From Trichoplax adhaerens (lineage: Eukaryota > Placozoa > Uniplacotomia > Trichoplacea > Trichoplacidae), in contig NW_002060945.1 of NCBI RefSeq assembly GCF_000150275.1, forward strand, positions 1,430,199 to 1,494,198: DNA of 64,000 bases, given 5' to 3'. Below the pieces are notes generated by a model. The model had not been told where the DNA came from. It worked only from the letters and a program-made list of their open reading frames with translations, and made no database searches. Both the position numbers and the translations under genes were made by a program. Positions 37,266 through 51,690 of this stretch are shown piece by piece (the stretch's first letter is position 1; each line of letters begins with the position of its first letter).

Positions 37266-40200
37266 ATGGCTATGGCAGCCTGTGAAAACAATCATCAACC
37301 CAAGGTAAAATGGACTCTTGTTGTCCACCAATTGGTCCACATACACTTGACTATTCAATCACTTCCTAATACATTGATGAAGAGTAGAAAAGCACCCAAA
37401 GGAGTAGCATTTAATAACCTTGTCTTGAGCAGAAATGATCGGACTCTGGACTGTCTGTAGTACTGTCTATCCTTTCTCTCTTGCAACATGATACCGTAGT
37501 CAATTCACTTACAAAGGGGTGCATATCCAACAATATCGCTTACGACAACACCTGCTACTTTCAAAAATCACTTTACTCTCATCGACTAGCATCCACTTCA
37601 TCCTTCAAATAAAGCATAATCATTTCCAATTTCCTCTACTTTGACGGCCAATCATGGTGAACCTTCCATAGACATTGTTGTGCAGGCAAAAGTCGCAATG
37701 GCCATGGTCAAGCGATCACGACCATGATGGCATGATACAAAGTGAAAATAACTGTTTGAACATGGATCAAGGGGAATTTAAATAACAAGTTCATCTAGTC
37801 TCAGTGTGTGCTGATATTCTCTTCTTTTTTACAGGGGGCTATCAATCGACTATCCTATGTATCAAAAGATGAGTACAGTCATTTTGGGGCCATTCCCAAT
37901 CATGTCAAAATCCAACGACATCATCTCATCATGATCCAATCAACGATATTGGATCACCAACTTTCATCGTACTTTATCCTGACACAATTTTACTTGCACA
38001 AGCTTGACTACAGATCAAAATATTGCAATCGAGATTGATTGGAGATAGTATACCAATCGCTAATTTTATTACTTTTACCCTGTCTAATGACGATATCCAT
38101 CTATCCAATCTCAATCTCAACAAGAGAACAAGATACTGCTTGAAATTGCACTTTGAACGCCAAGTGATGACTGTACACTAAGCATTCCACAATATCCTAG
38201 CAGATAAAGAATAGTGTCCTTCTAAAATGTGCATAGTTTTGTTGCCACTTATTTTTCCAACACCTTCTACAAAGTCCAGTAACATCAACCACACTAACTG
38301 GCCAACTAAAAATGGTCAAGTGAACAAGTTTTTCTTTTACAAAACACTTGAGATAACGTGACTAATTTTGCTAGCCATCCACTTGATAGTAATTACAGTA
38401 GAAAAAGCATGTTAACTGTATTTTCATACTTTCAACTTGATCATTACTTCATAGTCGACTCTAGTCGAAAAATCGTTATTTTCAAAGATACAGAGCTCGT
38501 AATTCATCCATTTGATAGCAATTGTAGCCAGAAAGCATATTAGAACGGTACTGTCATACTTTCAACTTAATCATGACTTGGATACAACAGTTGAAAGAGG
38601 AGGATTCCTTCAAAATTTCAATATTTGGACCATTTTTGATTTGCTTTCTTTTTCATCCTGCAATCGAATATGTATACAATATTTTGATGCAGCATTACCA
38701 ACGCTATTCAGCTGTATACAGTTGCAAAAGGATTCCTTCCAATTTTCAATAGTTTAACCATTTTGGGTTTACTTTCTTTTTCACTCTGCAATCTACATTG
38801 TAGAAAGTATTCGAGACGTTATTGAGCTACTATCATTGCAATCACAGTCGTAATCGTTATTTTGAAAGATACTTCGAGCACACCTAGTACCCCTAAAAAG
38901 ACAAAAAATTGCAAGATTTAAACATTCCTACCATGTATCTTTACATACTTTGAACGATCATGATCGACAATGCTAGTGAACTATTTTTTGGCTATCGTAA
39001 CAATCTTGTGTTGCAAAGATAATCTCGCTATCGTATTGATGGATGATTTCAACAAACGATTATCAAGAGTAACATCTGAAAATCCAATGTAATCTGTCCA
39101 AAATGGATGAAAAGTTGACTACTAGCTACTTTGACGTTTGCTTGAATTGCGTCCAATGGAAAAAATACATTTTATTGATTTGTCAATTCTATACTTGGGT
39201 GATGAAGTGATAGGTAGATTATGCCGTAGCTATCCCCTGTAGAGTGGCTATTATTTGCAAGCTCAACTTAATTGTAGGTGATAAATTAGGTAGCACTTGT
39301 CCACTGTAATCATTTGGCCAACACCTACAGTATCAGAAAATCGTAATTTGAATTGTCATTTTGATTTTTGCCTGCAGGCACTTTTAGTCCACGTACGTGT
39401 GATTGAGATATCCTGTGATCACATCAAGTTAGGCCAGCACAACTAGTAAGATAATCAGAAGCAAGCAGCCTATTTACTGTCGATTTGGTTCAGTCGACGA
39501 TAGTGAATTATTTATTTTCATAATGTGATCTCATGAATGTTTTTATTTCGATCATAACTGTAATTTTCAATATGTGGTAGTTGCTTTTACATGCGTCTTT
39601 TGACGACATTGCCTAGGGCATAGGGCGTACTACCTTCAATGAAATGGCATCTACCGTGAAGCTAAAATCTCCATTGTAAATTTGTTCATCTCGTGATTAT
39701 AAAACCCTCTACATTGCATACCATGATAGTGGATGAAAAAAGCAAAACTGTAACGATGTTGAAAAATGATAAAATCATTCGTATTATCCAGTGATTCTGT
39801 AGTGTCGATTATAGTAATGAATTATTCTCACGATAATAATAAAATCAGACATGGATCATGATGATTGTACATCACACACGATATTCGTCCTTAACTAGGG
39901 TTAAAGCATTCCTGTCATCGTTAATACCTACTAGTAGTATTCAATTCCATTACGTGGCTACTCCTTTAACTAGAAGTAATGGAATCAAAAATTTCAACAT
40001 ATTCACCTTCGATCATCGTTATGATTCATAAATCATTAAATCATTTCAACTATTCATCATCTGTATAATTTCCTGTAGAATGATCAATAACGAAGACACA
40101 GTATCGTTATACACCAGCCTCTTTAGATTATTTCAAAGTTAGAGTAATTACAAACTGAATGAAAAATTGACGTATAATGATTCTTTCATATTGAAATTGT

Positions 40201-43200
40201 ACTAACAGCTGGGTTATATAGTAAAATAGCGTTGTTACAGTATAACCTTGTAAACAAATCAAATTTAAGGTTATAACTAAGAAATTGACTCAATCAATTT
40301 GCAGAATGGTACTTGATTATATCGCTACAACGGTTCTCCTTATTATATCCAAGTCATTATTGAATATCTCTTCTTTCGCTTAATTTTAGGGGACTGACAG
40401 TAGCGCTAGTTCGGAATCGGAGGAAGTACGCCAGGAGGTAGCGTAGTTTTAAGAGACTAATCTATCTATGTGTCTTACCAGTTATTTTATGCTCAGGTGA
40501 TAAAAATACAAACACCATATTAGCTCTATGTATATCGCTGACATAATTCATGAAATGATGTCATGAAAGAAATTAGATTTCCCAATAGTATTGTTATAGA
40601 TTGTATTATTAAAAATTTTCCCACTCAATTACTTTTATTAATATCGACATTTTAAAGCAGTACTACATCTACTTTATACGGTATTCCCCAATTTTTCAAC
40701 TGATTTTTTCACGTTAACTTTTCAAATTAGTCGCGATGCCTATTCTCTTATACTCCATACTGAATATAAGGCTATCAATTTGGTCGTCATGATGTAACCG
40801 TTAACTGTGTCTTTCTTCATAGTGACAGACTATATTACTCTCTTGCAATAGAGATTGATACATCGCTGTAGTATGGGAAAAAAGTTTCAAACCTAAATGA
40901 TGTTACTCGGCTGATATCTTATATGCCTCTAATTCTATTCCTAACCAATACCCTATTAATCAGAAACTTTATTTATAATCATTGTTATATGTATAATGAA
41001 TTAGTTGGTGAAACCATATTTCTGAAATGACTCATTTGCAATAGATACACCTATTCCAAAATACTATTTTAATACAATGTATATGCTTTTATAAATTTAA
41101 TAGCAATAGTACTGTTCATATCCGGCTAGAAAATTTATTGCTCATACCGTAATTAAGATAGATACGGAAAAGAAATGGAATTATACGTCTTAGTTGTAAT
41201 GCTTCAAGTTCACTACAGTATCACAGTAGGCAAGATATTACAGAATATCATGCCAGTGACACAATCGAAATCTACTACTGTTGCACTAAAATTGAATGGA
41301 TACTGGCTGAGATTTTAGAAAGTAGAGGATAAATCAGCATAGTCCATGATAATGGATATGAAGAAAAAAAATGACGTAATCATACTGGATGTATTAATAT
41401 TATTGCTCATTTTTCATCTTTAAGTTAACAGTAAATAATTCAACCACTGTAGGCAACAAGAATGAATTCGACTAATTTATTAATCCTTTAGTAATACCCC
41501 TATTTTTAGTTACTGCTATACAACGCTTGGATAGATTTGAGAGTAGGCGTTAATTAATGATTCTATACTCTGGAATAACAAACAATTCGTTTGTTTGACA
41601 TAAACTTTTTTCCTATAACAAGTTCTAATTTGGAGGCACTGTTTATTTGTAGTTCAAAAAGAAAATTATTTACGTTGACATATAATGCATTACACGTAGA
41701 CATGATCTCAGTCGACAATTTTTATATAAGACTAATCTCCTTATCTTTCTATTGATTATAATCTGATAATGTTTTGAACAAATAAGTATACAAACAGATT
41801 CCAATTCTTTACGGTAAAGTATAAGTAACAAGTTGCAACTATTGTCTAGATTACTTACACATATTGAAAAAAAAATATATGTTATTATCCTTTACCGATC
41901 AAATTATATTTTATACCATCATATAAAAAATGTTAGGTATACCGATTTTATTTACTGTAAGTTATAGTACTCACAAAAATAGACCTGAAATACTTTTTGT
42001 TTGCTTATAGCAATATTTATCTCGTAAATATAGACCTATCGAATTTTTTTTATTTGTTAGTTTCGTCGCATTCTGTTCAGTACGTTATACAATGTTACAT
42101 CCGTTGAACGATAAAGAGTATCTAGGCTATTTTCTTTTATTGAACTAGATTATTTTACGATAATCCCATTACAGATTTCGCTGTATCACTTATCGTATTC
42201 AACATTAAACTATCCATCTCGTAATGATATTATCCGCTAATAGTAACCATTTTTATCATGCAATTTTTGATATTTATTTAGTTTGTAGGTTATAATCTTT
42301 CGGATGAGTTAGTAATACACCTCTTTTAATAACAACATTGTTAGAACTAATTTAATATTACTGTATACGAGTATTTTTTTTTAGTTTGGTAAATCACGCC
42401 ATTAATTGTCTTTTTCTGCATATAATGCAGTTGATTCAACAATTTCTAGAGGATATTCAAACATTGCAAGAGATGGATGATAATTTTACCAATATCAACA
42501 CACAAACTGCAGAAATATTTGTAGCTGCTCGAAAAAATGACATAAAGCGAGCTAAGACACTGTTTCAACAACATTTGGTAAATGCTCTTGTTTATCCCTT
42601 GAATTGATATTTCGTTACTACAAGATCGTATTGATATTAAAACAGTAGCTATTGTGTATAGATGGATTGGCATAAAAAATTAATCTCTAGTGGTATAACT
42701 TTGATCTTTCAACCGAGTTACAATCTTAATTTAACTGTATACAAATAGAGAAAGAGAATTATGTTAATAGGATTAGTATTAACTTTCTATATTCTGATAT
42801 CAAGATGAAATTGAAGCAATGTCCATTTTGTCGTGCTTCGATTAAGTGCTGTAAATTGTTGTTCCTGATAGCAATGACGTAGTTATATGTTTCAATATTA
42901 GTATCTGTATCCTACTTTTTAATGTACATTGGTAATTATATTTTCTTTTCTTATAGACGTATATAGAACTGTAGTAGTCTTTAGTTAGCTCTTGTACTAT
43001 CTATCTAAAGATTGTAGTCCTGATTTTGAACTTAGATATAAGAAATAGATGTCAACTACTATATCATTTTAGGTGCCATTGATAGTAGTGAACATTTTTA
43101 TTGTCAGTATATTCTAGTTACACAATATAAAATTTATAAGGATGATTCACACAGTTGGAATGATAATGTCATACCTATCGACACTTAATATTTTATAATT

Positions 43201-46200
43201 GCTCATCCTTAGGACTTTCGAAAAAAGTATAACTTATGCAGGATTAATCCTAATGATAAAGATTTACAGGATGAATTGAGAAGTCGTCGATTTTATATCA
43301 CTGTAAGTATCAACAAGACGATTAATACACTACTACCAAAATTACAATTTTAAACATTTATAGCATCAATGTAAACTGATATCTTAGAAGTAACTCTGTC
43401 TATTGAAGGGATTAGTCTTCCTGCCTTGTACCGCATTTCATATTATGTTACAATATATTGTGTCGGTGTCCAAAATTTCATTCAAGAAATCAAATTTATT
43501 ACTGACAATAAAAAATTATGCTAATATATTCTACCAATATTATCTTTATTTTACTTACTACTTAGCGTTTGGGCGATAAAGATCATGCTTCCGTTCTTCT
43601 ACTAACGGCACATCGTTATAAGAAGGAAGAGAACTCTATTCAGACTTTTTTGAAATCAATGATATTTCAATTGGATCAAATTCTAAAAGAGTACGGCATA
43701 TAATTTTTTGTGTGGTCTGCACAGTTTACGCTTGTATATTGTCCTTGTATTGTATTACTATTTTTGCAGCCTTATATAAAAATGATGTGAAGTAAAAAGT
43801 AGGCTGTATATCATTTAAGATATGTTATTGCAATATTAATTCTTGTAGTCCCCGAACAAGACAATCTGGTGTAATATTATTAATTGACTTGACCACTGTT
43901 GGAATAACATCTGGTGAAAAAGATTTTGTCCGCACTATCTTAAAAGTTATACAGGTATATTTTCCAATAGTTATTCTCAATTTTAGTACTTGAATTAAAT
44001 GTGGCACTTTTATTTAATCTCTTTTTATTTTGCTGACTTTCTATTGTGTTGGTACAGAGTATATAGGACTAAACCATACAAGTTTAAACTGTAATCGTTT
44101 CTACTTGGCTTTTAGGGAAACTATCCGATATCTGTGAAGAAAATATTAGCTATCAATTGTAGTCTGATTTTGAGATATGCAGCAAAATTTTATTTTGAAA
44201 TACTTAATCGGAAATTAAGAGATAGAGTAAGTTTTGCAGCAATTTCTATTTCCGATTTATCAATTGAAATAATTCGAGCTTACTGCACTTTTTTAGGTGG
44301 TATTCGTAGATAATAGTAGTTTGAAGAAGTTCGTACCTGAAGATGCTTTACCTAATGAATTAGGCGGAAATTCCAAATTTTGTTATAATATTTGGTTAAA
44401 CAAGCTAACAAATAGTTGCCATATTTACGATGTCCAGAAGGGATTTTATTACACGCGTACATCAGAATTGAAAAGACAAAAATCAACTGGACAAGCAGCT
44501 CTAAATTTTCAAGATCTTAAAGATCGTACCAATGACAGGGATCAACTACTAGAGGAGTATCAAGAGATTAGCAAAAAATCACGATGGGATGAAGAATCAA
44601 AAGGAACTAATTTTGAATCATCTTTGTAAGCTTGAAAATAAAATTTACTAAATTTGATGTCAATATAATATCAACATTTGAGATCATGTGTGTTTGCTAA
44701 TGGAATTCCTATCTTTGTATGCAATTTATTTATTTTACTTAGAAAACCTTGTAACAGAAAGAAAAATAGATACCAGAATATCCTTTGCCTAGAAAGTAGT
44801 CGTGTGCGTTTACCTAAAGATATTGGAGATGACAACAGCAATGAGGTAGGGTGTAATAGTTTAGTTACGTCTTGATCTTGTAGTTTTTTTTCAATTATAA
44901 AACCAGTGAAGCTCACAATGTTTAGAAATACTAATTAAGATTATAAAAAATTACGCCAGCTGTTCAATCGATTAATATGTATTGAAATTATTTTTTCAGG
45001 ATTGTTCTTATATACATGCGAATTATGTCAATGGATATAGCAATGGTAACGCATATATTGCAACTCAAGGTAAAATAATGCATGGATACAGGGTCCTTTA
45101 AATGTAAATTTCCTTCATTCTATTTTTATGGGATTGTAGCGAAAGGTTTATTTTTTTGTATTATTGTGATTGTGTTGTTTTGCTATCCAAGTACTATATT
45201 TGATTAAGGATTGGAGCATTTTTCGGTGTTACTGTGTGTTAATTGCTGTAAAGGTTATGAAATTAATTTTACTAAAGATGGCTAGCACCTAAACTAATGT
45301 ACTTACTGACCCACTGTATGTATATCGTGTATGTATCTTAGGACCTCTGCCAGATACAATGACAGATTTTTGGAAAATGATTTGGGCTGAAAAAGTTAAT
45401 ATTATCGTCATGTTAGCAAGGTAGAACTCTCGATCTGCGGTTAGATAAGTAATCGATGTATTCTCGACTCATTAAAGTAATCTTTGTTCAATTAGATTAT
45501 ATGAAAATGGCCGCGTTAAATGCTCCCAATACTGGCCTAATGACGGCGAGATTTTGATTTATGGCAAATTAACTGTTGAACACGAATCGACAACTGAAAA
45601 GGAACATTATGTCTTGCATAAACTTAGCATATATTGCGAGGAATCGGAAGGATCGGTATGGTAATAGTTACAGTATTGGTATTGATATCCGTATGTTCTT
45701 ATGAAATGAAAAAGTCATTTATAGATTCTTTTTAGTTCAATCTATTATTGTGCTAAATAAAATAGTAATTTCTTTAATTGATGGGTAATTAATTGTAGCT
45801 CAGTACCCGATGCATTTACCTATTTCGGTTTACGTCTTGGCCTGATTTCGGTATTCCTCCTAGTGCTTCTCCATTATTGAAAATGATCGAAAACATCAAT
45901 CACCTTAATAGAAGTGTAAATTCTTCAGTTGATGATAACACTAACAGTAAAGAGCAGCCTTTACCACCAATTGTTATCCATTGTAGTGCAGGCGTTGGTA
46001 GAACGGGTACCTATGCTACAGTTGATATTTGCTGTCAGCAGTTTGCAAAGACAAGGAAAGTCAATATTATGGAAACTGTTTGTGCGATTCGAAGCCAAAG
46101 AGATGCCATGATACAAACATGGCAACAGTATGAATTTTGCTACAAAGCTGTATTAGAGTTTGCAGAAAAAAATGTATCTCCTACTACCAATTCATTAAGT

Positions 46201-46209
46201 GAAGAATAG
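37266..46209 (+). CDS. PTPN9: Tyrosine-protein phosphatase non-receptor type 9 (PTP-MEG2)
   Basis: Cytosolic phosphatase of secretory vesicles: the CRAL-TRIO (Sec14) domain binds phospholipids, and the PTP domain dephosphorylates targets such as NSF in vertebrates. Exons: 37266-37304, 40390-40437, 42431-42577, 43213-43302, 43566-43690, 43849-43954, 44116-44226, 44297-44625, 44743-44845, 45000-45069, 45342-45420, 45496-45655, 45799-46209. They sum to 1818 nt (605 residues; human 593). FVAARKNDIKRAKTLFQQ and FVPEDALPNELGG mark CRAL-TRIO. The PTP domain shows the pTyr loop KKNRYQNILC, KCSQYWP, WPD (about 483-485), the P-loop HCSAGVGRTG with catalytic Cys about 531, and the Q-loop QRDAMIQTWQQY. 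The first exon (MAMAACENNHQPK, good ATG context) and second (SSESEEVRQE) are chosen by phase and by similarity to human EEEQATKQFLEE. The first exon is the least certain. Confidence 0.93.
37305..40389 (+). other. PTPN9: Proposed first intron of PTPN9, with degenerate repeats
   Basis: This 3.1-kb stretch has no other recognisable gene. Around 38380-38800 there are diverged repeats of about 128 bp: TCATACTTTCAACTTRATCA near 38424 and 38554, and a TTTACTTTCTTTTTCAC-type block near 38645 and 38770. If the first exon at 37266 is wrong, this is simply 5' flanking DNA. Confidence 0.45.
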
Positions 46210-48799
46210 CGTGCGATTGATTGTACATGAAAGGAAGATTTGAGGTAGATTAATTTCATTCAATTTTTAATGTATTTTCTACAGTTGGAGTAGCCTATAA
46301 GAATGGATGATGGCATACATGCTCAATTGAAAAATTTAAAGTTTATTACGCTACAGTAAGTCTATTTATAACGACGATAATTCTACACTACGTCGTATAT
46401 TGCTCAGGCATGAACCTTTGAAATGACAATTGCGCTATCGCACTGTAGATATCTACGACTTTGTACTATAGACTATAATCTGATAATCACATACTAGCAT
46501 AAACCCATTGTGTTAGTAATCCTTTATGAACCAAGCACTTTATAATATTATTCGCTGTAAAAAATTGAATTATGTTGTTACGAAAAACTTGCTACTTTCG
46601 TATCTTGAATTTACCCATGAAATTAAACTGTACAATTGTGCAAGCCAAGCTTTAAAATATTTTTAGCAAACCATATAATAATATGACATTTTTGTTTCAT
46701 TGGAAGTTATTTACTAGTAATTTTATCGGTACAATATTAACAAACCAACTTTATGTATTTTTTTATTAATTTTCAAAGAAATATAACATAATATGATGCC
46801 ATGGACCAATAATAATATTAAGGTTGATTGTAGTAGACAATAGATATTAGTTTGCATGTAGTTGAGGTAACCATAAGTTATTTAAATATACACATAACGA
46901 TGGCATCATATTCTATGCGAATTATTTTGTGAGCAGGATCACGAGGTTAACAATATTAATTTAATTATTGCTGTAATTTTAAGAAATAAAGCTCGACCTG
47001 TATTCAAAGTTTTATTGGTAGGGAGCATATTTACTGATTCCAGATAGCGTCATCAAGGTACACCATACTGTTGGCAAAGTCATAACTAGTGAATAGTGCA
47101 TGGCAGAGTGCAGTATCGGTAATACGAGTAATGTCAAGGTAGGGTTCCATAGTTGTATATGATCATTTGTGTTTACTACCGTGGAAATAAAGCGTAACTA
47201 TAGTGTTTATCAGTTAATACTACCATAGAAGTAGCATGCATAAATAGTTAGTTTGAGCTACAGGCGTACGAGTATATAAATGCCTACGAGCGTTATGCAT
47301 ACATTTTTTCCATGAAGAAGAAAGAGAAGAAGCTGCATGTTATTGTAAAATAGAGCAGTACGCTTCAATAGCTAGTTTGAACTACAGGTATACGAATCTA
47401 GAAATATCTATGAGCGTTGTACTTATTGACTTGGAGAAGAAAGAGGAGAAACTACGTGTAGATTGCTGTCTGCGTATAATTGTTCGATGGAGTGCGTGAT
47501 TTGCTTTAGTTATGGACTGTAAAAAAGTAATATTTGAAAGTTTATCTGTTAAGAACACCTCTGAGCGTACAGTTGTCATGTATACTCGTATGAAGAAGAA
47601 GAGGTGAAACTGTATGTGGATTGCCATCTATTACTGCAAGTTGTAGTTTGAGTTAGTAAGGCAAGTAAAGCTCATTCGCATATGGATTGCTGTTTATTCA
47701 TAATTATGACCACGGCTAGTCTACAAGATCAAGTCTATAACTAGTTACAGTGGATGCCTACAGGGAAAAAAACACAGTGTACATGTACACGCTATTTTAA
47801 GTTGATCTTGCCATGCGTAGAAATTATTCATTTGAACATATGCAGTATGGAATGGAGATTCCTTTTTGCTGCTGTAAGATAGAGTCATGAACTCCTGGAT
47901 GCATGTAAGAATAGTCCATGATCGAGTTGATGAAAAAATGATAGACCTTGATCACTAAGCAGTGAGCAGGCATCGTGGAAAGGAATATTTTAAGTTTGTC
48001 TTATAAGTGGAGCTAATTCATTATTTATTCAATTGATTTGTAATGCATTTTATTTTCATACAAAACATTCCCTTATTCTTAATTTTCCCTTGATCATATT
48101 ATATATATAACATATATATATTATATAATTAGCTCATTGACAGTATATCCCTCCATGATACCTGTGGCCTCTAAATTGAACAGCCACTCGAGCACTCTGC
48201 CGGAGGATTGGTGCAGAACATCCGTCCACCAGCTGTCTGTAACAGGAAAAGTAAAAAAAAGCCCATAGTAATTCTCGCTCTATTAGAGTATTAACAGGCT
48301 TTAGTATAGGTTAGAATGCACTACGCCGTACACTACTTTGCAGTTATTGGCCAGACTACATTGATATCAATCCACCAACAGGGCTGATTCTTGATAGTAA
48401 AATATACAACACTGACTACTGTATAAAACACCATGCTGGACATCCATCATGGTAGCCGAGCAGAGCCAATTCCATGGCAACTGGCCATTTCGACAGTCTA
48501 ACGTCTAGTATCCAGTATAAGCTATCCATCGTTTCCACGCGCTCTTTTACTTGGCAAGTCTAAGCTGCAGTGTGGCGCCTCCAATTTGATGACAAATATC
48601 CAGTTAATCCTTGCCAATTATCGTTGAAGATCTTCCCTACATTACACAGCGATCTTTTCTACCTATTGTATTGAAGATGATTTTTACTTTGGTAAGAAAA
48701 ATTTGCATTGTATGACGATGATCATTTGTATGATGGAATGTTAGCATAGCAAGATGGAGTTCAATGGCAACGTTAGTCAATATGTTGATGAATGACAAT
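46210..48799. other. PTPN9 3' flank and intergenic DNA
   Basis: An AATAAA at about 46984 is a possible polyadenylation signal for PTPN9, though 0.78 kb past the stop. At 47240-47650 there are two to three diverged repeat units, with TAGTTWGTTTGARCTACAGG near 47242 and 47371. A short TATA-rich stretch lies near 48100. No gene was recognised. Confidence 0.4.
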
Positions 48800-49580
48800 T
48801 TGTTGATATTGATCGCTTTAAATTGGATTAATTCTGATAGGGAAGTATAGAAGATTTAGTCTTAGTTAGAGAAATGAGTTTATAGACTCTCCTTGATGCT
48901 GTCACTTGTGGTAATAAGATCGATTAGTTGTAGGCCGTTAGTCATTTTCAATTGGACCAATACTGTATGATCAGTAGTGATGATGATACAATGCAAAATC
49001 TGTTCATGTCCTAGTTACATTGGCTTAGTTTTAACAAGGAGATGTAGGATATTGGTTGGCAAATGAATTTATAAGCTCTCTTGTATTGTGATGTGTTAGG
49101 AATGAGTATGAGTCTTGTTGATTTTCACTTGGTAATCCAAACAACGGTGATGATGATGTACACAGACTGACTATAGGATCATCAATAATACCTTAAGATT
49201 CTACTTATATTCTCCTTGTTGGATTGGATTATGTCGAATCGGGAGGTATAGAGCATTTATTTCCAGTTAGAAAAATGATCTATTTCACTCTATTGGATAG
49301 TAGTAATATAGCCATTAGCAGTTGTCTGGATGCAGTTTCAATTCTAGTATGGAGAGATAGAGCATTCACTTCTAATGAGAAATAATGTAGGCTGTAAACT
49401 CCTTTTCAATCTGAAGGAGAATTAGTCTTGATTTTCTATTTGTAAAGGATGTTGAGATAATGATGATGTTATAGGATCATCAATAGATAATCTGCCTATG
49501 TAGTTCTAGTTGCATTTGATTAGTGCTAATATGGAGGTAGAGAAGATCAGTTCATAAACTCTCCTTGATCCAACTCTAGT
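48800..49580. repeat. Degenerate tandem array, units about 110-210 bp
   Basis: Diverged units carry an AAATGARTTTATARRCTCTC-like core near 48871, 49061, 49271 (weak), 49380 and 49550, and a GGARGTATAGARGATTTAGT block. The right edge overlaps the proposed C-terminal exon of the small membrane-protein candidate, which lowers trust in that model. Confidence 0.5.
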
Positions 49581-49978
49581 AGTAGTATAGGATTTGTTAT
49601 TACTTATTAGTTTTACTGATTTTCGATTCATGAAGGACGCAAAGATGATCGTAATGACGATGAATATGGATGCTATCATGTAATTCATGACTATATCCAA
49701 TAGATAGCTTTCATCATCGAATCTACTCATACTATAAAAATTGAGTTTTAACGTATATCTCTGTTCCTAATACCCTATTACATAGGATTACAATAGTAAA
49801 AGAAAATAGAAGCTAGAGAATAAATATACATTTTAATGAAGCTAGAGGGGGAACCGATCAATTTGTTAGCATAGAATGACTGACTAGCACGTCTTCCTCT
49901 AAATGTAGAAGATGATTCGAGTTGTCTTATTGGCTTAACTTTAATTCTATCATTACGTATAGGCCAAGTCATATTCAT
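49506..49978 (-). CDS. Hypothetical small single-pass membrane protein (weak)
   Basis: Unrecognised. Two exons, 49978-49830 and 49731-49506, join in phase through a GTATAT donor and an ATAG acceptor to give about 124 residues. The N-terminal part is basic (MNMTWPIRNDRIKVKPIRQL). The second part has acidic SRFDDESYL, one strong hydrophobic segment (NYMIASIFIVITIIFASF) and a basic following stretch. The topology looks like a type III or tail-anchored protein. The C-terminus reads into a degenerate repeat array and no family similarity is known to me, so this may be chance. It lies upstream of and opposite to ARMC8. Confidence 0.22.
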
Positions 49979-51690
49979 TCATCAGCATTGGTCTTTAATA
50001 ATATCGGACTTGTTTCTTTTACTGATTTCATTTACAAGAGGCAATAGAAATTTCTCAACGTACCGTCGATAATCATTCGAAACGATTGCCTCAAAATAGA
50101 TCATTTTAACATGCAACTGCCTTATGATACTCCAATCCTGACAGATAGCTGGCTTACGACATGCGTCACTCGGGGTGTCTGAATTTTGTATTTGATATTA
50201 ATTGAAATTAAATATCCTTCTGTGATTAAAATACTTTATTAATAATTTTGTTCTAACACACATACTGTCCTAAAATAGAGGGGAAAAAATGCTTATTCAC
50301 GCTCTATTCGTTAACCTTCAGTATACAGAACTGCGCAACGGTAAAACTGTACTTGTACTCGTAGATCGGGCTCATCAGTTAAACATCAATTATACTACCT
50401 TTCCATATAGACGTGTATATCTACGAAACGTAATTTCTCAACTTAATAACGATAAACTTTTAATCGATGCTCACAGTCCATGACGTTTTCTGTTATTCAT
50501 TTCTATTATCCAAAATATTCACAGTGATGTTAACTCATGTTACATGACCTTTTCCTAACATTTGTTTTTCCTACCAACTATGACGTAACTATTAAGAAAT
50601 AAAGTATAAATTAGTATACATCCAAAACTAACATCGTATTAAGGCAATTCCGCGGAAAAGGATACTTGTCCTCCTCCCTTCCCGGCTCGCTTTTGTCATA
50701 TTATCGTTGAAATCCCCTGATTGAGCTATGGAAAGTAATTCATTGATAATATAGTGACATAAATCTCACCTTGACTAATTTTTCATCAAGTCAAATTATA
50801 GATTATCATAGTATAAACACTTAATCTTACGTAAGATGATAACTAAACAATTTTCTTCATCCTTGACAATTTTAACACAAATCAACTGTACTGTATAAAC
50901 AATTGTTGCTAGTGCAAAATCATTTCCAGGTAATCTTAGAATCTTCATGGTTTAAACAGTTACTCAAATACCTACTTTAATGGCTGATCAATTATGAAAG
51001 ATTGAAAATCTTTATAAAACATACCTTGATGGGATAGATTTAGGAATATAACATGATAGCAACGTACAATCGATTAATTACTTATTTATGCAATATTCAA
51101 TATTACCAAAATGAGAATAGTAATCCATCATCATAATAAAAATAACCGTAAATTGTTTAATAATACTGGGGTAAGAATTATAATAGATTATTATTATTAT
51201 TGAAAAAGGCCTTTGTGTCATACGAGTACCTTGTAATTTCTCATCGTAACAGTAATTTATTTATTTACTTTGAAATGGCAAATTTGTAGCATTTAATTTT
51301 ATGTAATTAATTAAAGTAATATGTTTATACATTAGGATACATTATTATATTTTCCTAATCGATTACAATCTAATTTTGAATTTTATGAATAAGAAAGAAT
51401 ATTTTATGTAATATTATACTTTCGTTGTCATTATTTACGAGTTTATTCTACGCGACCAATATGGTGAAATGGATAGGCCAAATCGAGACAGAAATTTCAC
51501 CTTTTTGCTTCTCTTGATATGCACGTGTAACAATTTACTAAGCTTCGATATAAAGTATAATTTCGATCATATGTAACGTTTATAGAAATGAGATATCCTA
51601 ATTATTAAATGCCAATCGATCTTAGCTGCGTGCCCTCAAATTTATAAAGATTACTTGAGTGAATTGGATGAAATTTTTTTATTTATTTAG
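49979..51690. other. ARMC8: Upstream region of ARMC8; start exon not identified
   Basis: The first recognised ARMC8 exon (51691) opens in phase 0 without an ATG, so at least one short coding exon must lie here. An ATG directly followed by GTGAAA near 51462 could be a one-codon start exon, but this is speculation. The 64-residue open frame at 50289-50483 has no recognisable features. Confidence 0.35.

Noticed and set aside
42425-42427. ATG at 42425 as the PTPN9 start.
   Set aside because: Not excluded, but a splice acceptor right after it and matching upstream exons explain the family N-terminus better.
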